Origin: an uncultured Clostridia bacterium
GTDB lineage: Bacteria > Bacillota > Clostridia > Oscillospirales > Ruminococcaceae
Length of the DNA: 9,989 nucleotides
Reading direction: 5' to 3'
Assembly: GCA_947629275.1 (NCBI GenBank)
Contig: CANRDG010000064.1
Coordinates: 1-9,989, forward strand
Shown: in pieces, positions 1 through 6,680 of the stretch
Layout of the letters: each line of letters starts with the position of its first letter
Numbering within the stretch: position 1 is the first letter of the stretch
Notes under the pieces: generated by a model
The model's database searches: none
Told to the model about the DNA's origin: nothing
The model's input: only the letters and a program-made list of their open reading frames with translations
Program-made: the position numbers and the translations under genes

Positions 1-854
1 AACGGGACGATGCAAAGCTTGAAAGGGTAAAAGAGATTCCGCTTGAGGAACTACACCCCTTCAAGGATCATCCCTTTAAGGTGCAAAGCGGCGAGGAAAT
101 GGAGCGCATGATCGAGAGCATCCGGCGCTTCGGAACGCTGACCCCGGGGCTGGCGAGACCCCTGCCGGAGGGCGGGTATGAGCTTGTTTCCGGGCATCGG
201 CGGCTTGCGGCGTGCCAGGCGCTGGGTATGGAAACCATGCCGGTAATCGTCCGGGAGATGACCGACGATGAGGCGGTGATTGCTATGGTGGACGCCAATT
301 TGCAGCGGGAGCACATCCTGCCCAGTGAAAAGGCGTTTGCCTACAAGATGAAGCTGGATGCGATGAATCATCAAGGGATTGCTTCTGGACAAGTTGGCCA
401 GAAGTGGTCAAGGGAAATCATGGCAGAAGATGCTCCCGATAGTGGAAGGCAAATTCAGCGCTATATCCGCCTGACATACCTGATTCCCGAACTGCTCTCT
501 ATGGTAGACGATGGAAAAATCGCATTCAATCCCGCCGTGGAGCTTTCCTATCTGGAACCGGCGGAGCAGAAGACGCTGCTCGACGCCATGACCATGAACG
601 ATTGCACGCCATCCCACGCACAGGCAATACGACTCAAGAAAATGGCGCAGGAGGGCGTTCTCGGCACTCAGGACATTTACGATGTGATGAGCGAGGAGAA
701 GCCGAATCAGCGTGAAGTGTTCAGGCTCCCGATGGAGCAAACCCGCAGATATGTTCCAAACGCCAATCCCAAACAGGCGGAAGATTTCGTCCTCAAAGCC
801 TGCGAGCATTACTGTAAATTCCTCATCCGGCAGAAAAACCGGGACGAAAGGTAA
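1..854 (+). CDS. ParB/Spo0J-like partition protein, 5'-truncated by window edge
   Basis: The reading frame is open from position 3 (283 visible residues, starting RDDAKLERVKEIPLEELHPF) and ends at TAA 852-854. A GTG at 81 is an internal codon, because the ParB-type N-terminal motif EIPLEELHPF lies upstream of it, so the true start is left of the window. The N-terminal part is a ParB/sulfiredoxin-like nucleotide-binding domain: GHRRLAACQALGM matches the GxRR box and DANLQRE the ENxQR box. The C-terminal part (from about RQIQRYIRLTYLIPELLSMV) fits the KorB/Spo0J helix-turn-helix region. Known members bind DNA sites and help partition plasmids or chromosomes; copies inside integrative elements are thought to stabilise or regulate the element. 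The next gene starts 10 bases downstream and the recombinase follows, so the three are probably co-transcribed. The family call is firm; the exact role in the element is inferred. Confidence 0.87.
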   Translation, partial: RDDAKLERVKEIPLEELHPFKDHPFKVQSGEEMERMIESIRRFGTLTPGLARPLPEGGYELVSGHRRLAACQALGMETMPVIVREMTDDEAVIAMVDANLQREHILPSEKAFAYKMKLDAMNHQGIASGQVGQKWSREIMAEDAPDSGRQIQRYIRLTYLIPELLSMVDDGKIAFNPAVELSYLEPAEQKTLLDAMTMNDCTPSHAQAIRLKKMAQEGVLGTQDIYDVMSEEKPNQREVFRLPMEQTRRYVPNANPKQAEDFVLKACEHYCKFLIRQKNRDER

Positions 855-864
855 GGTGAACGTC

Positions 865-1131
865 ATGGATTGCTATATTGTCGTCGGACTTTGCCCGAAT
901 ACGAACGAATATGTCGTAAACGGCGTTCGGTTTATCGTGGAGCGCCGCTATGAGCCGCTGGATTTACGGCATACGAGCCAAAACACCCGCATCGACCACC
1001 GACTCCAAAATTATCTGAACGGCGATTTCGCAGAATTGACGCTGCTACCGTCTTCGGATACAATGAAAGCCGAATCAGTGCGTTCGGCTGCCGGAGAGGA
1101 GGTTTACAATGCAGCCGAAAAAGAAAATTGA
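865..1131 (+). CDS. small protein of unknown function between parB and recombinase
   Basis: The 88-residue protein begins MDCYIVVGLCPNTNEYVVNG and ends in a charged tail (AAEKEN). I do not recognise a family. I chose ATG 865 because AAGGTG sits 5 bases before it; GTG 856 in the same frame is an alternative. The frame stays open further left, but that stretch lies over parB. There is no signal peptide or membrane segment; the N-terminal half looks like mixed strand with several Tyr, Val and Arg residues. It lies 10 bases after the ParB stop and overlaps the recombinase start by 23 bases, which suggests translational coupling within one element operon. The placement argues for a real accessory gene, but no function can be assigned. 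Confidence 0.6.
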   Translation: MDCYIVVGLCPNTNEYVVNGVRFIVERRYEPLDLRHTSQNTRIDHRLQNYLNGDFAELTLLPSSDTMKAESVRSAAGEEVYNAAEKEN

Positions 1132-2821
1132 ACCCATGGGGATTACGGCGCTCTACTGCCGCCTGTCCCGTGACGACGGTGTGGACGGGGACAGCAACTC
1201 CGTTTCCAATCAGAAGAAACTGCTTTCTCAAAAGGCAAAGGAAATGGGGCTTTCCAATCCCCGATGCTATGTGGACGACGGATATACCGGCACCAATTTC
1301 AACCGCCCCGGCTTTCAGCAGCTGCTCTCGGACATTGAGATGGGCTACGTCTCCACCGTGATGGTGAAAGACTTATCCCGCCTCGGCAGAGATTATGTGT
1401 CCGTCGGCAATTACACCGACAGCTACTTTCCCGACCACGGCGTCCGCTTCATTGCCGTGAACGACGGCATCGACAGCGACGAGGGCGAAAGCGAGATCGC
1501 ACCTTTCAAAAATATTCTCAATGAGATGTATGCAAGAGATATATCCAAGAAGGTGCACTCGTCTCACCGACTGCGTGGTAACGCCGGAGAGCCGCTGTCC
1601 CAGCCGCCGTATGGGTATATGAAAAGCCCCGAAAATAAGAAAAAGTGGATCATCGACCCGGAAGCGGCAGCCATTGTGAAGGACGTTTTCAAAATGGCAT
1701 TGGAGGGCAAAGGAGCGGAAACGATAGCCCGTATCTTGCAGGAGCGCAAGGTGCTTGTACCGATGGCGTACTGGCAGAGTAAAGGATTGCCGAGAGGCGG
1801 TAAGAAGACCCAGCCGAACCCGTACCGATGGTGCAAGACAACCGTGCAGAAGATTTTGACCCAGCAGGAATACTGCGGCGACGTCATTAACTTCAAGACC
1901 TATTCCAAGTCCTTCAAGAACAAGGCGAGGTTGGAGAACGCCCCGGAAAACTGGGCGGTATTTAAGAATGTTCACGAACCGATCATTCAGCGGGCGGATT
2001 TTGAAACGGTGCAGAAGCGGATTGCCAAAACCAAACGCCGAGCTCCCAAGCCGGAGAACGGCACAAAAAGCATCTTCTGCGATTTGCTGTACTGCGGAGA
2101 CTGCCACAAAAAACTGCGGTATCACACCAACATGATCAACAAAGACATTCACTATTTCGTGTGCGCTAACAATGCTGTGGACTACCGTAGCAGCTGTCCC
2201 GGACGGCACTATATCCGGGCGGACGCCGTCGAACAGGTGGTGACGATGGAGCTTCGGCGTATGGCGGAGATGCTGCGGCGGCGGGACGAAGGCGCTTTTG
2301 CCGAGTTGCTTGCTCAAAAGAGCAACAAGGAGCTTCTCAAAGAGCAGAAGCGAAGCGAGGCGGAACTGCAAAAGGCGATCGCCCGAAATGAAACCGTCGC
2401 CAACCTCTATGAGAAGCTCTACGAGGACAACGCCACGGGCAAGGTCAGTGACGAGTGGTTCATGCAGCTTTCGCACAAGTATGAAACGGAGCGGTTAGAG
2501 TTAAAGTCTAAAATCACCGCCCTGCGAAGGAAGTTGGCGGAATCAGGGCAGCAGAAGCAGGAACGGGAAGGTTTCATTGAAGCTGTGCGGCAGTTCATGC
2601 GGATGGAGCATCTGACAGCGCCGCTGTTGCGAGAACTCATCGACCACATTGACGTGTTCGAGACAGAGGGCAAAGGCAAAAGCCGCACCCAGCGGATTTT
2701 GATTTACTACCGCTTTGTGGGGTATATCGAGATGCCGACTGCGCCTCCTAGGGAAAGTTACACCGCCAACACCCGCAAGGGCGTTGCCGTTTCGTACCTG
2801 ACCGACCGGCAGACGGCATAA
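1109..2821 (+). CDS. large serine recombinase (TndX/TnpX-type integrase of an integrative element)
   Basis: The protein has 570 residues. The N-terminal resolvase domain (about 11-150) carries the catalytic serine S20 in YCRLSRDD and the arginines of KDLSRLGRDY (R91, R94). A recombinase domain follows, then a zinc ribbon with C329, C332, C352 and C363 (C-x2-C-x19-C-x10-C), a Lys/Glu-rich coiled-coil stretch (about 385-500), and a C-terminal segment resembling DUF4368 (LRELIDHIDVFE, YYRFVGYIEM). The ATG at 1109 has a strong AGAGGAGG site 6-7 bases upstream. Enzymes of this class cut and rejoin attachment sites through a phosphoserine link and do not need tRNA-type homology. The gene is the last one before tRNA-Pro, the usual place of an integrase at an element end. 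All catalytic and zinc residues are present, so it is probably active. Confidence 0.95.
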   Translation: MQPKKKIEPMGITALYCRLSRDDGVDGDSNSVSNQKKLLSQKAKEMGLSNPRCYVDDGYTGTNFNRPGFQQLLSDIEMGYVSTVMVKDLSRLGRDYVSVGNYTDSYFPDHGVRFIAVNDGIDSDEGESEIAPFKNILNEMYARDISKKVHSSHRLRGNAGEPLSQPPYGYMKSPENKKKWIIDPEAAAIVKDVFKMALEGKGAETIARILQERKVLVPMAYWQSKGLPRGGKKTQPNPYRWCKTTVQKILTQQEYCGDVINFKTYSKSFKNKARLENAPENWAVFKNVHEPIIQRADFETVQKRIAKTKRRAPKPENGTKSIFCDLLYCGDCHKKLRYHTNMINKDIHYFVCANNAVDYRSSCPGRHYIRADAVEQVVTMELRRMAEMLRRRDEGAFAELLAQKSNKELLKEQKRSEAELQKAIARNETVANLYEKLYEDNATGKVSDEWFMQLSHKYETERLELKSKITALRRKLAESGQQKQEREGFIEAVRQFMRMEHLTAPLLRELIDHIDVFETEGKGKSRTQRILIYYRFVGYIEMPTAPPRESYTANTRKGVAVSYLTDRQTA

Positions 2822-2846
2822 AAAACGAGCAGGCATCCGCCTGCTC
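2821..2846 (-). terminator. hairpin terminator just behind the recombinase, T-run on minus strand
   Basis: A perfect 8-bp stem, GAGCAGGC (2827-2834) with GCCTGCTC (2839-2846), has a 4-base loop. Five A residues at 2821-2825 give a T-run on the minus strand, so it would stop transcripts coming from the right. On the plus strand only an A-rich tail follows, so a role in ending recombinase mRNA is weaker but possible. It may shield the element from chromosomal read-through. Confidence 0.5.
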
Positions 2847-2851
2847 ATACA

Positions 2852-2904
2852 TAAGTAAAAAGAAATCGAGCGTTCATAAAGTGAAATCCCTTATGAACAC
2901 TCGA
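2852..2904 (-). terminator. intrinsic terminator of tRNA-Pro
   Basis: The inverted repeat TCGAGCGTTCATAA (2866-2879) / TTATGAACACTCGA (2891-2904) has an 11-base loop. On the minus strand the single non-Watson-Crick position is a U-G wobble, so the stem is fully paired; on the plus strand it would be a C-A mismatch. A T-rich tail (minus-strand TTTCTTTTTAC, 2855-2865) follows. It begins 2 bases past the encoded CCA of the tRNA. Confidence 0.75.
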
Positions 2905-2906
2905 TA

Positions 2907-2984
2907 TGGTCGGAGTGGCGGGATTTGAACCCACGGCCTCTACCACCCCAAGGTAGCGCGCTAGCCAAACTGCGCCACACCCCG
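2907..2984 (-). tRNA. tRNA-Pro (anticodon GGG)
   Basis: On the minus strand the cloverleaf is complete. The acceptor CGGGGTG pairs with CACTCCG (one G-U), the D stem is GCGC/GCGC, and the anticodon stem CTACC/GGTAG holds the loop TTGGGGT (anticodon GGG, reading CCC). The T arm is GTGGG-TTCAAAT-CCCGC, followed by discriminator A and an encoded CCA (plus-strand TGG at 2907-2909). No base looks disrupted. The integrative element ends within about 60 bases of its 3' end, so the gene or its terminator region may be the insertion target. Confidence 0.95.
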
Positions 2985-2995
2985 ACGACCTTACT

Positions 2996-3024
2996 ATTAT
3001 ATCATACATTTTTATATTTTGCAA
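2996..3024 (-). promoter_or_regulatory. sigma-A promoter of tRNA-Pro
   Basis: On the minus strand, -35 TTGCAA (3019-3024) and -10 TATAAT (2996-3001) are exactly 17 bases apart. The -10 box ends 11 bases before the tRNA 5' end at 2984, which leaves room for a short 5' leader removed by RNase P. Confidence 0.8.
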
Positions 3025-3035
3025 TACCTTTTGCA

Positions 3036-3070
3036 AAAATTTTTTACGGCGCTTACACAAGCGTAAGCGC
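3036..3070 (-). terminator. probable terminator of the amylase gene
   Basis: The 8-bp stem GCGCTTAC (3049-3056) / GTAAGCGC (3063-3070) has a 6-base loop and lies 37 bases past the amylase stop. On the minus strand it is followed by CGTAAAAAATTTTT, so the T-run is offset from the stem by a run of A. A second small hairpin, GCCCC/GGGGC (3074-3092), lies between it and the gene. The call is moderate because of the offset T-run. Confidence 0.5.
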
Positions 3071-3106
3071 TGCGCCCCGAGTTTTCAGGGGCAGCAACGC
3101 TCTGCA

Positions 3107-4414
3107 TTACTTTACAAACACCTTTGAACTGTACCCTTTCAGCACTACAGGCTGCGAAAGATCAGCCTCTTCGCCGGTGAAAATATCCCTCCAGCAGCCG
3201 CCGTAGTTCACACTGAACGTGTACTCGCCCTCGTCAGCGTTTATCATCGTCACCGCGCCTTTTTCGCCTGCCGCGCGCGCGAACGCATACTGGCGGTTGG
3301 TCAGCGCAAGCTGCGTGTAGTCGCCGTCGCACAGCGCATCGCTTTCGGTATGCGCCTTTGCCAGCGCCGAAATATGCTTCGTAAGTTCTGTGTCAGCCCT
3401 CTTTTCATACGGTTTACGCAGCGCATCGTCACCGTGTGCCTTGTCGCCCTCCTCGCCGAATTCGCTCATATAGTACACCGACGGGATCCCCGGCATCGTG
3501 AACAAAAGCGTGTAAACAAGCGGCAGGTGCGCCTTGTTTACGAGTATCGTAGCAATGCGGCTCACGTCGTGATTGTCCACAAAACAGTACAGCTTTTTGC
3601 CGCGGTATAAGCACCAGTTTTCCTTGCCGAACTGCCTCTGTATCGAATGCGCTATCTCAAACATATTCATCGAATTGAACGCCGAGTAAATGCCCTTATA
3701 GCACTCGTAATTCGTCACGCTGTCGAGCATTTCGGGGTTCATCCAGCGATTGTAATCGCCGTGAAGCGTCTCGCCCAGCAGCCAGAAGTCCTCCTTCAGC
3801 CACTTGCAGTGACCGCGCAGATCTTTTAGAAACTGCGGCTTCAGGCAGTACGCGACATCAAGCCGCAAACCGTCAATATCGAACTTCTTGACCCAGTCGG
3901 TTATACAATCTTTCAGATAATTTTTAACATCGCCATTCCAGAGGTTCAGCTTTACAAGCTCATAATGCCCCTCCCAGCCCTCGTAATAAAAGCCGTCGTT
4001 GTAGCAAGAATTGCCCTCTCTTATCTGAAACCAGTCTTTGTAGGCTGATGAAAACTTCTTTTCCCTTACGTCTTTAAACGCCCAAAACTCTCTGCCAACG
4101 TGGTTGAAAACGCCGTCCAGCACTACCTTTATGCCGTTTTTGTGAAGCTCGTCGCACACCTTTTTAAAATCGTCATCAGTGCCAAGCCTGCGGTCAATTT
4201 TTGTGTAGTCTGCCGTATCATATCCGTGCGCCGAGGACTCAAACACAGGGCCGAAATACACCGCCGTAAAGCCCATTTCTTTGATGTGCGGTATTATCTC
4301 TGTAATTTTTAAGATGTCGTGCGTCGGCTGCGATGTAAAATCATTTTGCTTCTCAGCACCGCAGAATCCCAGTGGATAGATGTGATAAACTGTCGATCTT
4401 TCGTACCAATACAT
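3107..4414 (-). CDS. GH13 alpha-amylase-family glycoside hydrolase, cytoplasmic
   Basis: The protein has 435 residues. The four GH13 motifs are in order: region I DGVFNH (100-105), region II GLRLDVAY (182-189) with nucleophile D186, region III LLGETLHG (212-219) with acid/base E215, and region IV FVDNHD (278-283) with D283. The N-terminal STVYHIYPLGFCG matches the start of the (beta/alpha)8 barrel, and the last 80 or so residues fit a short beta-sandwich domain C. There is no signal peptide, cell-wall anchor or carbohydrate-binding module, so it should act inside the cell on imported maltodextrins, hydrolysing alpha-1,4-glucosidic links. The ATG at 4414 is preceded by AAGGAG (4422-4427) with 7 bases spacing. 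Subfamily and exact substrate cannot be read from the sequence; a cyclomaltodextrinase-like or neopullulanase-like enzyme is possible. It is a single gene between its own candidate terminators. Confidence 0.92.
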   Translation of the reverse strand: MYWYERSTVYHIYPLGFCGAEKQNDFTSQPTHDILKITEIIPHIKEMGFTAVYFGPVFESSAHGYDTADYTKIDRRLGTDDDFKKVCDELHKNGIKVVLDGVFNHVGREFWAFKDVREKKFSSAYKDWFQIREGNSCYNDGFYYEGWEGHYELVKLNLWNGDVKNYLKDCITDWVKKFDIDGLRLDVAYCLKPQFLKDLRGHCKWLKEDFWLLGETLHGDYNRWMNPEMLDSVTNYECYKGIYSAFNSMNMFEIAHSIQRQFGKENWCLYRGKKLYCFVDNHDVSRIATILVNKAHLPLVYTLLFTMPGIPSVYYMSEFGEEGDKAHGDDALRKPYEKRADTELTKHISALAKAHTESDALCDGDYTQLALTNRQYAFARAAGEKGAVTMINADEGEYTFSVNYGGCWRDIFTGEEADLSQPVVLKGYSSKVFVK

Positions 4415-4451
4415 AAAATAACTCCTTGTGATTTAAGTAATATGCAGTAAT

Positions 4452-4490
4452 AAAAACGGCAAGGCGTAAAATTTAACTTGCCGATATTTT
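4452..4490. terminator. hairpin upstream of the amylase gene: two-way terminator or operator
   Basis: The inverted repeat CGGCAAG (4457-4463) / CTTGCCG (4477-4483) has a 13-base AT-rich spacer. A five-A run (4452-4456) lies on the left and a T-rich run (ATATTTTTTATA) on the right, so each strand has a stem followed by T residues. It lies 38 bases before the amylase ATG. If it is a terminator it isolates the amylase from upstream read-through; if the amylase promoter overlaps it (minus-strand TTGCCG, 17 bases, TACTTA) it could be an operator. I could not decide between these. Confidence 0.45.
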
Positions 4491-4701
4491 TTATAAAAAT
4501 TTGTTAGTATTTTGCGCTGTCGCGCGGCGCAGGAGCGCGTTCACCGCCCCATTGTATTTTGGTTATCTTCTCATTTTGAGTAGGCTAACACGTTCGCATA
4601 TTTTAATTGTTATGAATTTTTCACATTGCACGGCGCTCCATGATGGAACGCGGCAAAATAGTTAGGTCTTCTCAAAGGAGAGACTCTCTCTTGCAGGAGC
4701 A
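4491..4701. other. gene-free spacer with small palindromes
   Basis: No credible gene is present. The 15-mer TTTGCGCTGTCGCGC (4511-4525) recurs in the same orientation at 8451-8465. An imperfect palindrome at about 4632-4650 (GCGCTCC / GGAACGC) pairs fully only on the minus strand through one G-U. A TCTTCTC/GAGAGA hairpin lies near 4667-4683. The rest is AT-rich and featureless to my eye. Confidence 0.4.
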
Positions 4702-4984
4702 GCGTTCCCGAAGGGAACGCCCGAAGAATTATTTCGCCACAAAAAATTAAAAGCGAAATAATTCTTCCCGCGACTGCATAGCAGTCGCTGTCCTCTTTAG
4801 AAAATAGTCCACCGGACTGTTTTTTAATTCACCTCTTGCAGAGCGCACGTTGTGTTTGTGGGGCGTTGCCGGCGCTCGCCTGCGAACGCTACGACCCATG
4901 CAAGCCTTGGCAGTTGCGAAGCAACTGTAAAAAAGAGCTTGACCGAAAACTTTTCCTTTCTTGACAAGACTTGAAACTTTTGCG
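4702..4984 (+). repeat. structured intergenic repeat, copy A
   Basis: The hairpins, left to right, are GCGTTCCC/GGGAACGC (4702-4720), the 15-bp palindrome arm GAAGAATTATTTCGC (4723-4737) with its partner (4753-4767), GCGACTGC/GCAGTCGC (4770-4788), and a 14-bp stem around loop ACC (4797-4827, two G-U wobbles). A variable GC-rich middle, CAGTTGC/GCAACTG, and the conserved block GCTTGACCGAAAACTTTT at 4937-4954 then TTTCTTGACA at 4957-4966 follow. The part from 4713 on has an inverted counterpart at 8497-8754. Wobbles pair only on the plus strand, so that is the likely folded strand. It is either a repeat family spread by a mobile mechanism or a structured RNA; the sequence does not decide which. 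Confidence 0.75.
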
Positions 4985-5043
4985 GTTAAACGCACTCGCT
5001 GAAAAGTTACAATTCAGATACGCGCTAAGTGTTGGCAGCAAGG

Positions 5044-5106
5044 AAAAAAGCCCGTCATACCGTAAGGTATGCGCCGCCGACCGTTTTTGGCGGCGAGGGG
5101 TTTTTT
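5044..5106. terminator. two-way terminator cluster behind purF
   Basis: On the minus strand the CATACC/GGTATG hairpin (5056-5071) is followed by ACGGGC and six T residues (5049-5044). This can end pyrG-purF transcripts and the candidate small RNA. On the plus strand CGCCGCC/GGCGGCG (5072-5095) is followed by AGGGG and six T residues (5101-5106), which can end any transcript of repeat copy A. Confidence 0.6.
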
Positions 5107-5167
5107 CGGGGTGTCTTGGAGGCTAAAGCCGACAAGACACTGCGTAAGCGCAAACCATATTTAGTAT
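5044..5167 (-). ncRNA. candidate small structured RNA or leader downstream of purF
   Basis: A near-consensus promoter (5174-5202) predicts a transcript starting near 5167 and running left. It contains TGCG/CGCA (5141-5152), an 8-bp stem GTGTCTTG/CAAGACAC (5111-5140) with an inner GGC/GCC pair, CGCCGCC/GGCGGCG (5072-5095), and CATACC/GGTATG (5056-5071). Six T residues follow on the minus strand (5049-5044). That makes an RNA of roughly 124 bases with no credible reading frame; an 11-codon ATG frame at 5160 lacks a ribosome site. I do not recognise a known RNA class (not tRNA, SRP RNA or tmRNA). It could instead be only the purF terminator region with a fortuitous promoter. Confidence 0.45.
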
Positions 5168-5173
5168 ACCACT

Positions 5174-5202
5174 ATTATACATTAAAATTACCCGTATGTC
5201 AA
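5174..5202 (-). promoter_or_regulatory. consensus sigma-A promoter reading away from purF
   Basis: On the minus strand TTGACA (5197-5202) and TATAAT (5174-5179) are exact consensus hexamers with a 17-base spacer (5180-5196). The -35 box lies 4 bases beyond the purF stop codon (5207-5209). No protein gene follows for about 750 bases, so it most plausibly drives a small RNA. Confidence 0.75.
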
Positions 5203-5206
5203 GAAA

Positions 5207-6646
5207 TCACGAGAAAGAAAACTCCATCTGCTTGCCTTCCGAGAGCTTCTGTTCAAAACGGTCTTTCCGCGTGTCTGTCGGTATCGGCGTGGGGTAGTCG
5301 CCGCTGAAACAAGCGTGGCAGTAACACTCCGTCCTCGCCAGCGCCCCCAACTGCGACTCGGGCAGATAACCCAGACTGTTCGCGCCTATAAGCTGCGCTA
5401 TTTCATCTACAGTGTGATGACACGCTATCAGGTGCTCCTCCGAATCAATGTCCGTGCCGTAATAACACGGGTGCAGAAACGGCGGCGACGAGATCCTCAT
5501 GTGTATCTCCTTTGCGCCTGCCTCGCGCAGAAGCTTTACTATCCTGCCGCTCGTAGTTCCGCGCACTATGCTGTCGTCTATCAGCACTATCCGTTTATCT
5601 TTCACAGTTTCTTCAATGGCAGACAGCTTTATACGCACCTTGTCCAGCCTGTCGCCCTGCTGCGGTGATATAAATGTCCTGCCTATGTACTTGTTTTTTA
5701 TAAGACCTATGCCGTATGGTATGCCCGATTCTAAACTAAATCCCAAAGCCGCGTCAAGCCCCGAATCGGGAACGCCCACCACTATGTCGGCATCGGCAGG
5801 GTGAGATCTAGCAAGTATCCTGCCTGCCTCCAGCCGCGCCGAATGTACCGAAACGCCGTCAATTACCGAGTCGGGACGTGCAAAATATATGTACTCAAAA
5901 ACACATAGCTTCTGCGGCTTTTTGCCGCAATGCTCGGTGCGTGAAACAACGCCGTTTTTGCCAAATACCAGTATCTCGCCCGGCAGAAGTTCTCTCACAA
6001 GCTCCGCTCCCACAGCTTTTAAAGCGCAGCTTTCCGAAGCCACAACATACACTCCGTCAGCGGTAACGCCGTAGCAAAGCGGTCTGAATCCGTATGGGTC
6101 GCGCGCGCAGATAAGCTTCTGCGGCGACATCAGTACCAGCGAATATGCACCGTCCAGCTTGTCCATAGCCCTGCTCAAAGCTTCCTCTATAGACGGCGCT
6201 TTCAGCCGCTCTTTGGTAACTATGTAAGCTATCGTTTCGGTGTCGCTCGTCGTGTGAAAAATAGCTCCCTCCAACTCCAGTGCGTTGCGAAGCTGTGCCG
6301 CGTTGCTAAGGTTGCCGTTGTGCGCCAGAGCCATTCTGCCTTTTTGGTGATTGACCTCTATCGGCTGACAGTTGTTGCGGTTGTTGCCGCCCGTTGTGCC
6401 GTATCTGCAATGCCCTACCGCCATACTTCCTTTCGGCAGACGTGTCAGCACATCGCCCGAAAAAACTTCGCTGACAAGCCCCAGGTCTTTGTGCGATACG
6501 AACACGCCGTCGTCGTTCACAACAATGCCGCAGCTTTCCTGACCGCGGTGCTGCAACGCATACAGCCCGTAATAGGTTATTCCTGCAACGTTTATAGGCT
6601 GCGGCGCAATAACGCCGAACACACCGCATTCTTCATGGATACTCAT
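5207..6646 (-). CDS. purF: amidophosphoribosyltransferase (glutamine PRPP amidotransferase)
   Basis: The enzyme catalyses the first committed step of purine synthesis: PRPP + glutamine to 5-phosphoribosylamine + glutamate. At 479 residues it matches the Gram-positive type. A short propeptide (MSIHEE) precedes catalytic C7 in ECGVFGV, and the N-terminal Ntn glutaminase domain shows LQHRGQES. The C-terminal phosphoribosyltransferase domain has the PRPP loop IDDSIVRGTTS (D357, D358 to S366). C248, C394, C443 and C446 match the four ligands of the oxygen-sensitive [4Fe-4S] cluster of the Bacillus enzyme. The ATG at 6646 has only a weak GGTGA site. It follows pyrG by 34 bases with no terminator between, so it is probably translated from a pyrG-purF message. 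It is not next to other pur genes here, which is unusual for Firmicutes. Confidence 0.97.
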   Translation of the reverse strand: MSIHEECGVFGVIAPQPINVAGITYYGLYALQHRGQESCGIVVNDDGVFVSHKDLGLVSEVFSGDVLTRLPKGSMAVGHCRYGTTGGNNRNNCQPIEVNHQKGRMALAHNGNLSNAAQLRNALELEGAIFHTTSDTETIAYIVTKERLKAPSIEEALSRAMDKLDGAYSLVLMSPQKLICARDPYGFRPLCYGVTADGVYVVASESCALKAVGAELVRELLPGEILVFGKNGVVSRTEHCGKKPQKLCVFEYIYFARPDSVIDGVSVHSARLEAGRILARSHPADADIVVGVPDSGLDAALGFSLESGIPYGIGLIKNKYIGRTFISPQQGDRLDKVRIKLSAIEETVKDKRIVLIDDSIVRGTTSGRIVKLLREAGAKEIHMRISSPPFLHPCYYGTDIDSEEHLIACHHTVDEIAQLIGANSLGYLPESQLGALARTECYCHACFSGDYPTPIPTDTRKDRFEQKLSEGKQMEFSFS

Positions 6647-6680
6647 TTTTACATCACCGCTTCTTATGTGCTTATATGGA

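Noticed and set aside
712..864. Upstream extension of the small gene after parB
   Set aside because: It overlaps the ParB coding region in another frame and lacks a start signal; ATG 865 has a ribosome site.
1373..2476. Long minus-strand reading frame opposite the recombinase
   Set aside because: It is antisense to a gene with complete catalytic and zinc motifs and has a meaningless composition.
4961..4990. TTGACA in the conserved block as a full promoter
   Set aside because: No -10-like hexamer lies at 16-18 bases in either copy.
4747..4995. 82-residue minus-strand reading frame inside repeat copy A (contains GELKNSPVDYF)
   Set aside because: Copy B encodes a similar GELKNNPVDCF stretch, but it is interrupted upstream by a frame difference. 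The differences are explained by base-pair compensation in the stem, and there is no ribosome site. It is likely to be mis-annotated as a small protein.
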